Shown here: positions 1 to 7,477 of the stretch, in pieces
Numbering within the stretch: position 1 is the first letter of the stretch
Layout: the number at the start of each line of letters is the position of its first letter
NCBI GenBank assembly: GCA_937912125.1
Contig: CALDOK010000175.1
Span: forward strand, 1 to 32,042
DNA from: an uncultured Pseudomonadota bacterium
GTDB taxonomy: Bacteria > Myxococcota_A > UBA796 > JAFGLY01
Length of the DNA stretch: 32,042 nucleotides
Direction of reading: 5' to 3'
The notes under the pieces: generated by a model
What the model was told of the DNA's origin: nothing
Database searches by the model: none
What the model saw: the letters and a program-made list of their open reading frames with translations, nothing else
Program-made: the position numbers and the translations under genes

Positions 1-66
1 AGATCCGGCCGTGGTCGGAGCACGCGGCGTAGGTGGGCGCGGGGTAACAGGGCAACCCTGCTGACC

Positions 67-108
67 GGCGTTGTTGCACGGCTCCGATCCGAGCCGTGCA
101 ACAACGCC
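67..108. repeat. Perfect 18-bp inverted repeat with 6-nt loop
   Basis: The left arm GGCGTTGTTGCACGGCTC (67-84) is matched without error by its reverse complement at 91-108, around the loop CGATCC. No T-run follows on either strand, so it is not a classic intrinsic terminator. It sits about 290 bp beyond the stop of the leftward sulfatase gene. It could be a U-less terminator, a processed RNA hairpin, a dispersed palindromic element or a protein-binding palindrome. No second copy was noticed in the window. Confidence 0.8.
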
Positions 109-292
109 CATACCGTGGTCAGCTGGAATTGCCTCGCCTCGAACCTGACACAACTGGCCTGGCTGGGAGCCGGTCCTGCTCCACTTCGCGCAGTACCGTC
201 ATGAGGTTCGGGGAGGCGCCGAAGCTTCGCATTCCCTTCTCTCTGACCCAGCCCTCGCGCAGCGAGCACTGGCGCTGACGCCCCACGACCCG

Positions 293-340
293 CGGGTACC
301 AGTACCCGTTCTGGGACGGGAACGGACGCCCTGGGACGGG
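293..340. repeat. Cluster of overlapping short inverted and direct repeats
   Basis: CGGGTAC-CA-GTACCCG (293-308) is a tight palindrome. CCGTTC (306-311) pairs with GAACGG (320-325) and overlaps it. The decamer CTGGGACGGG occurs at 311-320 and again at 331-340. These elements could fold in competing ways. They lie 60-110 nt past the stop codon of the leftward sulfatase gene, so a role in its 3' end is possible. No T-run is present and the function is unknown. Confidence 0.45.
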
Positions 341-399
341 TGCCGCTCGTGTGACCTCACCATATCCAGCTTTGAAGGGTCCCCAACTACCACCCTGTT

Positions 400-2211
400 C
401 TACTCCACATACCCAAGCTCCCGCAGCGCCTCCTCCAGCTCTGGCCCAGCCTGCTCCCCCTGAGGCGCCGCCACGGGCGTCTGCTCCAGCCAGGCCTGTG
501 ACACACTCTCCAATACATCAGCGCCAGTGCTCGTGTCAGCCGGCGTGGGCACCAGCTCGCCTGGGTCCGCCATCAGGTCGTAGCGCTGGGCCGGGTCGCT
601 GCCGTCGAGTGTGGCGATGCGCTTGTGTCGGCCGTCCAGGGTGGTGGCCACCCAGGTCTCGCGCTCGACCACCGCCAGGGGAGGGGAGGGGACGTCTCGG
701 AGCAAGGAGCGACCCTGCCAGCTGGGGGGCTGCCGGTCGGCCAGGCCCATGGCGTCGAGCAGGGTGGGGGCCAGGTCGATCAGCCTTGCCACTCCCTGTT
801 GCTGGCGACTGTGGGGGATGCCCGGGCCCGCCAGCAGCAGGGGGACGTGCGCCAGGGGCTCCCACACCCATGGGCCGTGGCCGTTCTGGCCGTGCTCGCC
901 CAGCAGCTCACCGTGATCCGAGGCGAAGACCACCACCGTGTTGCTCAGCAGGTCCTGCTCGTCCAGGGTCTGCAGCAGGCGCCCGAAGTGACGGTCTGCG
1001 TCCAGCACCGCGGCCCGGTAGGCGTCGCGGTAGGTCGCCAGGTGCTGCTGTGGGCCCAGGCCGTCTGCGGCGTAGTCGGCGGCGACCTGGGTGAGGCCCC
1101 CCCGAGGGCACTTGTTGTCGGGGCGCCGATACAGGGTGGGGTCGATGGAGACGCCGGCGGTGCGCTGGGCGTCTTGGCTGGGGCAGAGGGGGTGGTGCGT
1201 GGCCATCAGGTGGACGTAGAGGAAGTTGGGCCGCCCGTCGTGAGGCCAGTAGGCCAGCTCCCGCTGCGCCGCCTGGATGGCGGGGATGTCGCCCTCGTAG
1301 CTCCACTGGTCGAAGCCGAGCTGGCTGGCGTCGAGCCAGTCCAGGTAGCCGTTGGCGTTCAGGCCCACGGTGACGTAGCCAGCATCGCGCAGCACCCCTG
1401 GCAGGGTGGGCAGGTCGCTGCCAGGTCGAGGCTTGATGGCGCTGCGGTCGGCCCAGCTGGAGACCCAGCCGTGGCTGCGCGCCCAGCGGGAGCTCATGTA
1501 GGAGATGAACGATGGCCCGGTCCAGGTGTACTGGGTCCAGGCATGCTCCACGAGCAGGGACCGCTCGGAGAAGCGGTCCACCTCGGGGGAGGAGCCTAGG
1601 GCCGCGCCGTAGGCCCCAAGGGCGTCGGCCCGCAGTGCATCGACCACCACCACGAGCAGGTTTGGGGGCTCGGGTGCGCCCATGGGCTCGAGGGGCACGA
1701 GGCTGGGCTGGCCGAGCCGCAGCTGCGCACCGGGCTGGCCGCGCAGCTGCAGGCACAGCCTGGCTCCTTCGGCTTGGGCTGGGCTGGACAGCAGCGCGCG
1801 GGTGCGCTGCTCGGTGCTCGCCGCCTGTTGGCCACGCAGGGTCAGCAGCCGCTGCTGGCCGCCAGGTCCGCGCAGGGGCCCACCGTCGGCCTGGAGATAG
1901 CTGACCACCAGCTGCGCCACAGAGGAGTCGGGCGCTTGGGACGCGACGCTCCAGCGCCAGTCCAGGCGAGCGCGGCTCAGGGCCTGCATGGACAGGGGGT
2001 GGCAGACCTGGGAGGCCTGGCCTTGCTCGGGCAGGCTCAGCACGGTCCACTCCCCCTGCTGCTGGGCCTCGGGCCGCTGGTCGGGGGGCCCGTCCACCGT
2101 CCAGCCCGAAGGGGAGGCCGCGGGGAGGGGCTGCGCGCCCTGGCCGCAGGCCGAGAGCGCGGCGAGCAAGCCGAGCAGCGGGACGTGGGGCGTGGGGGCG
2201 GGGGTGCGCAT
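400..2211 (-). CDS. Sulfatase/alkaline-phosphatase-fold lipoprotein
   Basis: Predicted extracytoplasmic lipoprotein of 603 residues. The start at 2211 was chosen because it opens directly into a signal peptide with a lipobox ending in Cys22 (LSAC). The open frame extends upstream, but that part is Arg/Pro-rich and looks non-coding. Residues about 22-180 form an unassigned, probably beta-rich region. The sulfatase domain starts at NLLVVVVDALRAD (Asp191 a likely metal ligand) and carries the second metal motif SDHGELLGEHG (residues 431-441) and a late RYDL-x-x-DPGE segment. At the position of the catalytic Cys/Ser of the C/S-x-P-x-R motif the sequence reads T-G-P-S-F (Thr231). Formylglycine cannot form from Thr, so a phosphatase, phosphotransferase or inactive role is as likely as sulfate-ester hydrolysis. 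It is divergent from the Cys-rich gene at 2340. The fold is secure; the substrate is unknown. Confidence 0.85.
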   Translation of the reverse strand: MRTPAPTPHVPLLGLLAALSACGQGAQPLPAASPSGWTVDGPPDQRPEAQQQGEWTVLSLPEQGQASQVCHPLSMQALSRARLDWRWSVASQAPDSSVAQLVVSYLQADGGPLRGPGGQQRLLTLRGQQAASTEQRTRALLSSPAQAEGARLCLQLRGQPGAQLRLGQPSLVPLEPMGAPEPPNLLVVVVDALRADALGAYGAALGSSPEVDRFSERSLLVEHAWTQYTWTGPSFISYMSSRWARSHGWVSSWADRSAIKPRPGSDLPTLPGVLRDAGYVTVGLNANGYLDWLDASQLGFDQWSYEGDIPAIQAAQRELAYWPHDGRPNFLYVHLMATHHPLCPSQDAQRTAGVSIDPTLYRRPDNKCPRGGLTQVAADYAADGLGPQQHLATYRDAYRAAVLDADRHFGRLLQTLDEQDLLSNTVVVFASDHGELLGEHGQNGHGPWVWEPLAHVPLLLAGPGIPHSRQQQGVARLIDLAPTLLDAMGLADRQPPSWQGRSLLRDVPSPPLAVVERETWVATTLDGRHKRIATLDGSDPAQRYDLMADPGELVPTPADTSTGADVLESVSQAWLEQTPVAAPQGEQAGPELEEALRELGYVE

Positions 2212-2297
2212 GGGGGGCCTCGCGGTGGCATCTCCTATCGCCCCGGGGACCAGGGCGGCGCGACGGAAGGGCCGGGTCCGCCGTGGGGTCCTCACCG

Positions 2298-2306
2298 TGC
2301 TATCCT
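2298..2306 (+). promoter_or_regulatory. Candidate extended -10 promoter element
   Basis: TGCTATCCT resembles an extended -10 (TGn-TATAAT) and lies 34 bp before the ATG at 2340. No good -35 is visible, which is compatible with extended -10 promoters. It would drive the rightward run of Cys-rich protein, CapA-like protein and murB. It lies in the 128-bp gap shared with the divergent sulfatase gene. This is a pattern match only. Confidence 0.3.
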
Positions 2307-2339
2307 GCGCGCCGAGAATGCCTCGCATGGAGGATTGAC

Positions 2340-2825
2340 ATGAGCTTCGCAAGACCCCTGGCGCTGGCTTCTGTGGGTGCCATGTTCTGCCTTGGCCTGG
2401 CCTGGGCCACCCCGAGCTGGGCGGGCTGCACCAAGGACACGGACTGCAAGGGCGATCGTGTGTGCAGCGCGGATGGCCACTGCGTGGATCCTCAGCCCTG
2501 TCCCCCCTGCGACTGCAGCTGTGAGGGCGAGCCCGCGCCCGTCGCCGAGGCCCCCAGGGCTCCAGAGCGTGTCGCTGCGCCCGATGCCTCCACACTGATC
2601 ATCACGATGACGGACGAGTCGCCCACCACCGGGGTCGAGGTCAGCTGCCCCAGCGGCTTCCGGCTGCGCGTTTCCTTCGAGGGCGGGGTGGCCACCGTGC
2701 CGGGCGTGCCGGCAGAGCACTGCTCGGTGCACTTCAAGGGTCCGGTGAACGCGCGCTTCCAGCCGGTCAAGGGGGGGCAATCCCTGCTCTGCTACCTGCA
2801 GGGCGCCACGGCGGTGTGCGAGTGA
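2340..2825 (+). CDS. Small secreted Cys-rich protein
   Basis: 161 residues, family not recognised. The ATG at 2340 is preceded by GGAGG at 2329-2333, a strong ribosome site, and opens a Sec signal peptide with likely cleavage after a WATPSWA-type segment near residue 28. The mature N-terminus has a compact Cys-rich knot (CTKDTDCKGDRVC, then HCV) followed by a Cys/Pro cluster (CPPCDCSC). A Pro/Ala/Glu linker leads to a C-terminal domain of about 75 residues with four Cys and a beta-rich look, similar in character to PEGA-like repeats though not clearly one. The C-x-x-D-x-D-C pattern recurs in other exported proteins of this window. Its stop overlaps the likely start of the CapA-like gene (GTGA), implying co-translation. 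Probably periplasmic or surface; function unknown. Confidence 0.75.
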   Translation: MSFARPLALASVGAMFCLGLAWATPSWAGCTKDTDCKGDRVCSADGHCVDPQPCPPCDCSCEGEPAPVAEAPRAPERVAAPDASTLIITMTDESPTTGVEVSCPSGFRLRVSFEGGVATVPGVPAEHCSVHFKGPVNARFQPVKGGQSLLCYLQGATAVCE

Positions 2826-4177
2826 AGGCTTCGATGTTCGTCCCCTTGCTGGCGTGTCTGTTTGTCTCCTCGGCCCTGGCCGAGCCCGACCTGCTCGCGC
2901 AGGGTCGAGAAGCCCTGCGCGTCAAGGATGGTCCGACTGCGGCGCTTGCGCTCCAGCAATGTGTCACCGCGCAGCCCGACGCCGTGGACTGCTGGTGGGA
3001 GCTGGGCTGGGCCCACTGGCTGCAGCGGGACTGGCCGGCGGTGGTCCAGGCCTGGAGTCAGGTCAAGGCGCTGGACCCCGGCCACGCCGAGGTGCGGGAC
3101 TACCTCAGCCGAGCCAAGGACAACCTGGCCATGCAGCAGCTGGCCGTGGCGGGCGCCCAGGCGGCTCCGTCGAGCTTTCAGTCCAGCGCCCCAGCCGACG
3201 CCAGCCTGCGCCTGCGGGCCGTGGGTGACGTGATGCTGGGCACGGACTTCCCGGCGGGAGTGTTGCCCCCCGACGACGGCGCCACCATGCTGGTGGCGGT
3301 CCAGGATCTGCTGCGAGACGCCGACCTCACCTTCGCAAACCTCGAGGGCCCGGTCTGCGATGGCGGCCAGACCCGCAAGTGTGATCCCACCAAGCCCCCG
3401 GGTTCCTGCTACGCCTTCCGCTCACCGGCCCGCTATGGCGCCTACCTGGAGCAAGCCGGCGTCGATGTGGTCTCCACGGCCAACAACCACAGCGGAGACT
3501 TCGGCGACTTCTGCCGGGACCAGACCCAGGCCAACATGGACGCCCTGGGCATCGCCCACTCGGGCCGCCCCGGCGACGTCGCGGTGCTGGAGCACGCGGG
3601 CCTGGACATCGCCCTCATCGCCTTCCACGCCTCGGCGGCCACCCACGATGTGCGCGACATCCCGACCGCGCAGAACCTGGTGCGAGGCCTGGCCGCTCAG
3701 CACGACCTCGTGGTGGTGAGCTTCCATGGCGGCGCGGAAGGCGCCAAGGCCTTGCACGTGCCCCACGGCAGCGAGACCTACTACAGCGAGGATCGGGGCG
3801 ACCTGCGCGCCTTCAGCCACGCTGTGGTGGACGCGGGCGCCGATCTGGTGCTCGGCCATGGTCCCCATGTGCTGCGGGGCATGGAGGTCTACCAGGGCCG
3901 GCTGATCGCCTACTCTCTGGGTAACTTCGCCACCTACGGGCGCTTCAACCTCAGCGGCAACCTGGGCATCGGCGCGGTGCTCGAGGTGAACCTGGATCGC
4001 CAGGGCCGCTTCCAGGGCGGAAAGCTCTTCGCTACGCGCCAGGAAGGTGAGGGGGTGCCCGTGCCCGATCCTACGGGCGCCGCCATCGATCTGGTGCGGC
4101 AGCTGAGCGCCCAGGACTTCCCCGGCACCGCGGTGCGGGTGGCCCAGGACGGCAGCCTGGCCGGGCCCGAGGGATAG
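2822..4177 (+). CDS. CapA-like metallophosphatase-fold protein with N-terminal TPR
   Basis: Exported protein of about 451 residues. The GTG at 2822 overlaps the previous stop as GTGA and puts a Lys before the hydrophobic signal peptide. The ATG at 2834, with GAAGG just upstream, is a good alternative; a GTG at 2816 is less likely. After the signal (cleavage near LFVSSALA) comes a TPR-like helical region (residues about 22-105, with WWELGWAHWLQRDW). Next is a CapA/PGA_cap domain: AVGDVMLGTD, FANLEGPVCD, STANNHSGDFGD, VVVSFHGGAEG, DLVLGHGPHVLRG and YSLGNFATYG. These cover the Asp/His/Asn metal-ligand positions of the calcineurin-like fold. CapA proteins are linked to poly-gamma-glutamate or capsule production, but many homologues have no proven role. 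Coupling to murB suggests a cell-envelope function. Confidence 0.85.
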   Translation: MKASMFVPLLACLFVSSALAEPDLLAQGREALRVKDGPTAALALQQCVTAQPDAVDCWWELGWAHWLQRDWPAVVQAWSQVKALDPGHAEVRDYLSRAKDNLAMQQLAVAGAQAAPSSFQSSAPADASLRLRAVGDVMLGTDFPAGVLPPDDGATMLVAVQDLLRDADLTFANLEGPVCDGGQTRKCDPTKPPGSCYAFRSPARYGAYLEQAGVDVVSTANNHSGDFGDFCRDQTQANMDALGIAHSGRPGDVAVLEHAGLDIALIAFHASAATHDVRDIPTAQNLVRGLAAQHDLVVVSFHGGAEGAKALHVPHGSETYYSEDRGDLRAFSHAVVDAGADLVLGHGPHVLRGMEVYQGRLIAYSLGNFATYGRFNLSGNLGIGAVLEVNLDRQGRFQGGKLFATRQEGEGVPVPDPTGAAIDLVRQLSAQDFPGTAVRVAQDGSLAGPEG

Positions 4178-4184
4178 CGTGACC

Positions 4185-5243
4185 ATGACACATTCACATG
4201 TGTCGCTCGCGTCGCTCACCACCATGGGTGTGGGGGGCGCCGCGGGGACCTATATCGAGGCCGACTGCGAGGAGGCCTTGATCCAGGCCTTGCGCGAGGC
4301 CGACGGCCAGGGCGTGCCGGTGTTGCTGCTGGGCGGCGGGTCCAACCTGGTCGTGGCGGACAGCGGGTTCCCCGGACTGGTGCTGGCTGTGAGGCATCGC
4401 GGCGTGCAGACCAGTGGCTCGGGGTCGGTGATCGTGGAGGCGGCCGCGGGAGAGCCCTGGGATGAACTGGTGGCGTGGGCCGCCGCCCGCGGCCTGGCGG
4501 GCCTCGAGTGCCTGGCCGGCATCCCGGGTATGGTCGGCGCTACCCCTATCCAGAACGTCGGGGCCTACGGGCAGGAGATCGCCGACACCTTGGTCGACCT
4601 GCGGGTCTGGGATCGGAGCGAGTCGCGGATGGTCACCCTGCCCGCGGCCGCCTGCCACTTCGGCTACCGCAGCAGCGCCTTCAAGGTGACCCTTCGGAAC
4701 CGCTACGCCATCCTCTCCGTGCGCTTCGCCCTGCGCAGCGGGCTGCCCGACATGCCCCGTCAGGGTGAGCTCGCTCGTCAGCTGGCCGACCTGGGCGAGC
4801 CCCCCAGTGTGACCGGCGTTCGCGATCTGGTGATCGCGCTGCGCAAGGCCAAGGGCATGTTCTACGACCCTACCGATCCCGACTCCTGCAGCGCTGGGTC
4901 CTTCTTCGTCAACCCGGTGGTCAGTGTGGAGCACGCGGAACACATCCGGCGGGGTGTGTCGCTGGACATGCCTCGCTTCGAGGTGGACGCGCGCCGGGTC
5001 AAGCTGGCAGCGGCCTGGCTCATCGAGCAGGCCGGCTTCCCTCGGGGGTTCCGCATGGGTCGCGCAGGGCTGTCCACCCGCCACGCGCTGGCCGTCACCA
5101 ACCGGGGCGGCGCCAGCGCCGAGGAGATCGTGGGGCTCGCGCGGCATGTCCGCGCGGGCGTGCTTCAGCGCTTCGGGGTGGCCCTGGCGCCCGAGCCCAT
5201 GCTGGTGGGGTTGGCGCTCGAGGGCGAGGCGTCGAGGCCCTGA
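4185..5243 (+). CDS. murB: UDP-N-acetylenolpyruvoylglucosamine reductase MurB, type I
   Basis: Cytoplasmic flavoenzyme that reduces UDP-GlcNAc-enolpyruvate to UDP-MurNAc with NADPH, the second committed step of peptidoglycan precursor synthesis. About 352 residues, normal for type I. The FAD-binding region has TTMGVGG, LLGGGSNLVVAD and GLECLAGIPGMVGATPIQN. The substrate domain has FGYRSSAFK (the Tyr-containing loop of type I enzymes). Catalytic Ser239 lies in CSAGSFFVNP and the late Glu in LAPEPMLVG. The ATG at 4185 follows GAGGGA with good spacing; a GTG two codons upstream (4179) is possible. It lies 7 nt after the CapA-like gene. The 3' end overlaps the end of the opposing lipoprotein gene by 79 bp. 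Identification is secure. Confidence 0.95.
   Translation: MTHSHVSLASLTTMGVGGAAGTYIEADCEEALIQALREADGQGVPVLLLGGGSNLVVADSGFPGLVLAVRHRGVQTSGSGSVIVEAAAGEPWDELVAWAAARGLAGLECLAGIPGMVGATPIQNVGAYGQEIADTLVDLRVWDRSESRMVTLPAAACHFGYRSSAFKVTLRNRYAILSVRFALRSGLPDMPRQGELARQLADLGEPPSVTGVRDLVIALRKAKGMFYDPTDPDSCSAGSFFVNPVVSVEHAEHIRRGVSLDMPRFEVDARRVKLAAAWLIEQAGFPRGFRMGRAGLSTRHALAVTNRGGASAEEIVGLARHVRAGVLQRFGVALAPEPMLVGLALEGEASRP
4187..4204 (+). repeat. Inverted repeat over the first codons of murB
   Basis: GACACAT-TCAC-ATGTGTC is a 7-bp perfect stem with a 4-nt loop that begins inside the proposed ATG start region (4185-4204). In the mRNA it would put the initiation region into a hairpin, or in DNA it is an 18-bp palindrome. 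It might tune translation of murB relative to the upstream gene, or be chance. Confidence 0.5.
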
Positions 5244-6604
5244 TCCAGGGCGTAGAGGTCGTCCACCAGGCTCATGTGGCCCAACAGCCAGGGCTCGGAC
5301 CAGGTGAGCGACCATGCCAACGCGCCAGCGCCTGTGATCTCGCGGATGGCGCCGGCGGCGCCGAAGTTCATCAGTGTGTTGCCATTGTCAAGCCGCAGGG
5401 CTTCACCCTGGTATTGGGGGAACAGGTCTTGGCCCTCACCCCAGCTCCACTGCTCCCGCAGCACCTGGGCCGACTCGTCGAGTGTGAACTCCCGCACCCG
5501 GTGCTGGAGCAGCAGGTCCGGCGCGAGGGTGCTCACCAGCAGGGTGCCCTCCGGGGTGAAGTTGGGGTAGTGCTGCAGATCGAAGCGGGCGCTGGCGGGT
5601 TCGGTCTGCCAGCTGCCCTCGAGTTGACCCCAGCTGTGCCGCACCGTGGCGGTCTCGAGGTCGATCTCCAGCACCGTGTCGGTGGCCCACAGGGACATCA
5701 GCACGCTGCCCCGGCTGGGCTCGAGCACCACAGCGTTGGCCTCGCAGCACCAGGTGTCGGTGCAGCGGTCCGCGATCCATGCGGCGCAGTCGAACAGGCG
5801 CTCCCGCTGCCCCTGGCGGTCGATGCGGGACAGCCAGCCCTCGCCCTCGGTCTCCCGGTCGAAGTAGTAGACGCTGCCGTCCGACGCCTCGTCCCATGCG
5901 AAGCGCAGCCCCGGCGCCTCCACCTGCTCCATCCAGGCCAGGCTCGGCCCGAAGCGCTGGATCAGTGCGGGCTGGCCTCCGGCGAGCCCGAAGCGATCGA
6001 TCTGCGCGGCCACGATGTGTGTTCCGTCGCGGCTGGGCCTGGGGAAGGTGCTCGACAGCCCGCTGGGCAGCGCGCGATACCACACCACCCGCCCTCGACG
6101 GTCGAGGACAATTTGCCAGTAGGGACCGTCATAGTAGGCACCGTCGTAGCGCTCGAGGGCCAGCAGCAGCCAGGGGTGATCGGTGGTCTGGCTGGCATCC
6201 CAGAGATCGAGCCCCGGAGCGAGCTCGGGCAGGGGCAGGGCGCCGGTGGTGGCAAGGACGGGCTCCCCCAGCCGCTGGCGGTCGTCCCGCGCCGTCACCA
6301 GCTGCACCTGGACCTCGCTGTCCGGTGGGAGCCCCAGGATGGTTTGTTGCTGCGGCCCTGGGGAGCAGGCGCGCGCAGGGGTGTCGCGCCAGCCTTCGTC
6401 GTCCACCTGATAGCGCAGCCAGCAGGCATCCACTGTGTCGTCCATGGTCCAGCTGGCCTCGAGCAGGGTGACCATGTCCTGATGCTGGGCGATCGACACA
6501 GCCGGCATGGGGGTGGATGTGTCGTCGGTGGGGTCCGACTCCTCTGGCGGGTCCCGCTGGCAGGCCATGGCCAGCAGGACCAGGTAGGGGAGCGTGGCAC
6601 ACAT
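5165..6604 (-). CDS. Arylsulfotransferase (ASST)-like beta-propeller lipoprotein
   Basis: Predicted lipoprotein of 479 residues. The start at 6604 gives a signal peptide ending in LLAMAC (Cys15), then a Pro/Asp/Thr-rich linker. The open frame continues upstream but there overlaps mtnP in a non-biological-looking stretch. Residues about 35-130 resemble a fibronectin-like domain. The rest reads as an ASST-type propeller: WQIVLDRRGRVVWYRALPSG, a segment like the family's D-x-x-H-x-N-x-V motif but written CCEANAVV, VLEIDLETATVRHSWGQLEG, LQHYPNFTPEGTLLVST, and GEALRLDNGNTLMNFG. Classical ASST moves sulfate between phenols through a His; the His at the first motif is absent here, so activity is uncertain. 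The start is only 2 nt beyond the mtnP stop with no clear ribosome site, suggesting translational coupling. The 3' end overlaps murB. Confidence 0.75.
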   Translation of the reverse strand: MCATLPYLVLLAMACQRDPPEESDPTDDTSTPMPAVSIAQHQDMVTLLEASWTMDDTVDACWLRYQVDDEGWRDTPARACSPGPQQQTILGLPPDSEVQVQLVTARDDRQRLGEPVLATTGALPLPELAPGLDLWDASQTTDHPWLLLALERYDGAYYDGPYWQIVLDRRGRVVWYRALPSGLSSTFPRPSRDGTHIVAAQIDRFGLAGGQPALIQRFGPSLAWMEQVEAPGLRFAWDEASDGSVYYFDRETEGEGWLSRIDRQGQRERLFDCAAWIADRCTDTWCCEANAVVLEPSRGSVLMSLWATDTVLEIDLETATVRHSWGQLEGSWQTEPASARFDLQHYPNFTPEGTLLVSTLAPDLLLQHRVREFTLDESAQVLREQWSWGEGQDLFPQYQGEALRLDNGNTLMNFGAAGAIREITGAGALAWSLTWSEPWLLGHMSLVDDLYALDQGLDASPSSANPTSMGSGARATPKR

Positions 6605-6606
6605 GG

Positions 6607-7356
6607 TTAGTCCATGCGCCCGATGGCCTCCACCAGCAGCCGGGTCACCTTCTCGGAGTTCTGCTGGAAGATGGCCAGGATGTCGTCCCAGGTGACGGGG
6701 GCTTCGTCGGTCTTCCAGCAGTCGTAGTCGGTGGACATGGCCACGGCGGCGTAGGGCAGCGCGGCTTCGTTGGCCAGGATGCACTCGGGCGCGATGCTCA
6801 TGTTGATGACGTCCGCGCCCCAGGCGCGGAACATGTGAGACTCGGCGCGGGTGGAGAAGCGGGGGCCTTCGATGGTGACCACGGTGCCCGTGGGGTGGTG
6901 GGTGATGGCGAGGTCTTGGCAGGCCTGGATCAACAGCGCACGCAGGGACGCGTCGAAGGGATCGGCCATGGGGGTGTGGACCGGGGCGTGGGGCTCGAAG
7001 TGCTCGTGGAAGGTGATGGGCCGGTGGCGCGTGAAGTCGATGAACTGGTCGAGTACTACCAGGTGTCCCCGGTCGATCTCCTGGCGCAGGGAGCCCACGG
7101 CGGTGGTGGCGAGGATGCAGTCGCAGCCAGCCTCGGCCAGGGCATGCACGTTGGCGCGGTAGTTGACCTGGGTGGGGGGCACGGTGTGCTGACGGCCGTG
7201 GCGGCCCAGCAGCACCACCTGGTGATCGGCGATGACGCCCTGCTTCAGCGCGGAGCTGGGCTTTCCCCAGGGGGTGGTGACGTGGACGTCACGGGGATCG
7301 AGGAGGATGTCCGGATCGTCCAGGCCGCTGCCGCCGATGATGCCGATCTTCTTCAT
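6607..7356 (-). CDS. mtnP: S-methyl-5'-thioadenosine phosphorylase
   Basis: Cytoplasmic phosphorylase that splits methylthioadenosine with phosphate into adenine and methylthioribose-1-phosphate, recycling the by-product of polyamine and related SAM-dependent pathways. 249 residues, a little short of the usual 270-290. Family signatures are clear: IGIIGGSGL at the N-terminus, GRHGRQHTVPPTQVNYRAN, TTAVGSLRQEI, EGPRFSTRAES, and a NMS-x-APE segment leading to STDYDCWK. The Asp pair in that last motif is typical of MTA rather than inosine/guanosine phosphorylases. The ATG at 7356 has GAGG at suitable spacing. It is the first gene of a two-gene leftward unit with the ASST-like lipoprotein and is divergent from the nuclease-helicase gene across 121 bp. 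No other methionine-salvage genes are in the window. Confidence 0.92.
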   Translation of the reverse strand: MKKIGIIGGSGLDDPDILLDPRDVHVTTPWGKPSSALKQGVIADHQVVLLGRHGRQHTVPPTQVNYRANVHALAEAGCDCILATTAVGSLRQEIDRGHLVVLDQFIDFTRHRPITFHEHFEPHAPVHTPMADPFDASLRALLIQACQDLAITHHPTGTVVTIEGPRFSTRAESHMFRAWGADVINMSIAPECILANEAALPYAAVAMSTDYDCWKTDEAPVTWDDILAIFQQNSEKVTRLLVEAIGRMD

Positions 7357-7477
7357 GGGTGCCTCGTGGGGTGAGTGGTGATGTCGGGATCCCTATCTGC
7401 TGGATGCCGCGACGGCTCGCGGTCTGGCGCTGGCCAGCCTGGTGGGTTTCCGCTACCAGAGAGCCTCGGAGGGCGTG

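Larger units (their letters stand above)
1..399. other. Non-coding stretch downstream of the sulfatase gene
   Basis: I find no convincing gene here. The short open frames on both strands have no recognisable domain, signal peptide or ribosome site. The stretch does hold structured DNA: a small hairpin at 48-60 (CAGGG-CAA-CCCTG), a long perfect hairpin at 67-108, and a cluster of short inverted and direct repeats at 293-340. It lies 3' of the leftward sulfatase gene, so part of it may be that transcript's 3' region. It could also hold a regulatory region for a gene beyond the window. Confidence 0.5.

Noticed and set aside
67-108. Hairpin considered as a standard intrinsic terminator
   Set aside because: No T-run follows on either strand; left as an unexplained inverted repeat.
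2212-2595. Upstream extension of the sulfatase frame as real coding sequence
   Set aside because: The extension is Arg/Pro/His-rich, overlaps the rightward gene at 2340, and would bury the lipoprotein signal that begins at 2211.
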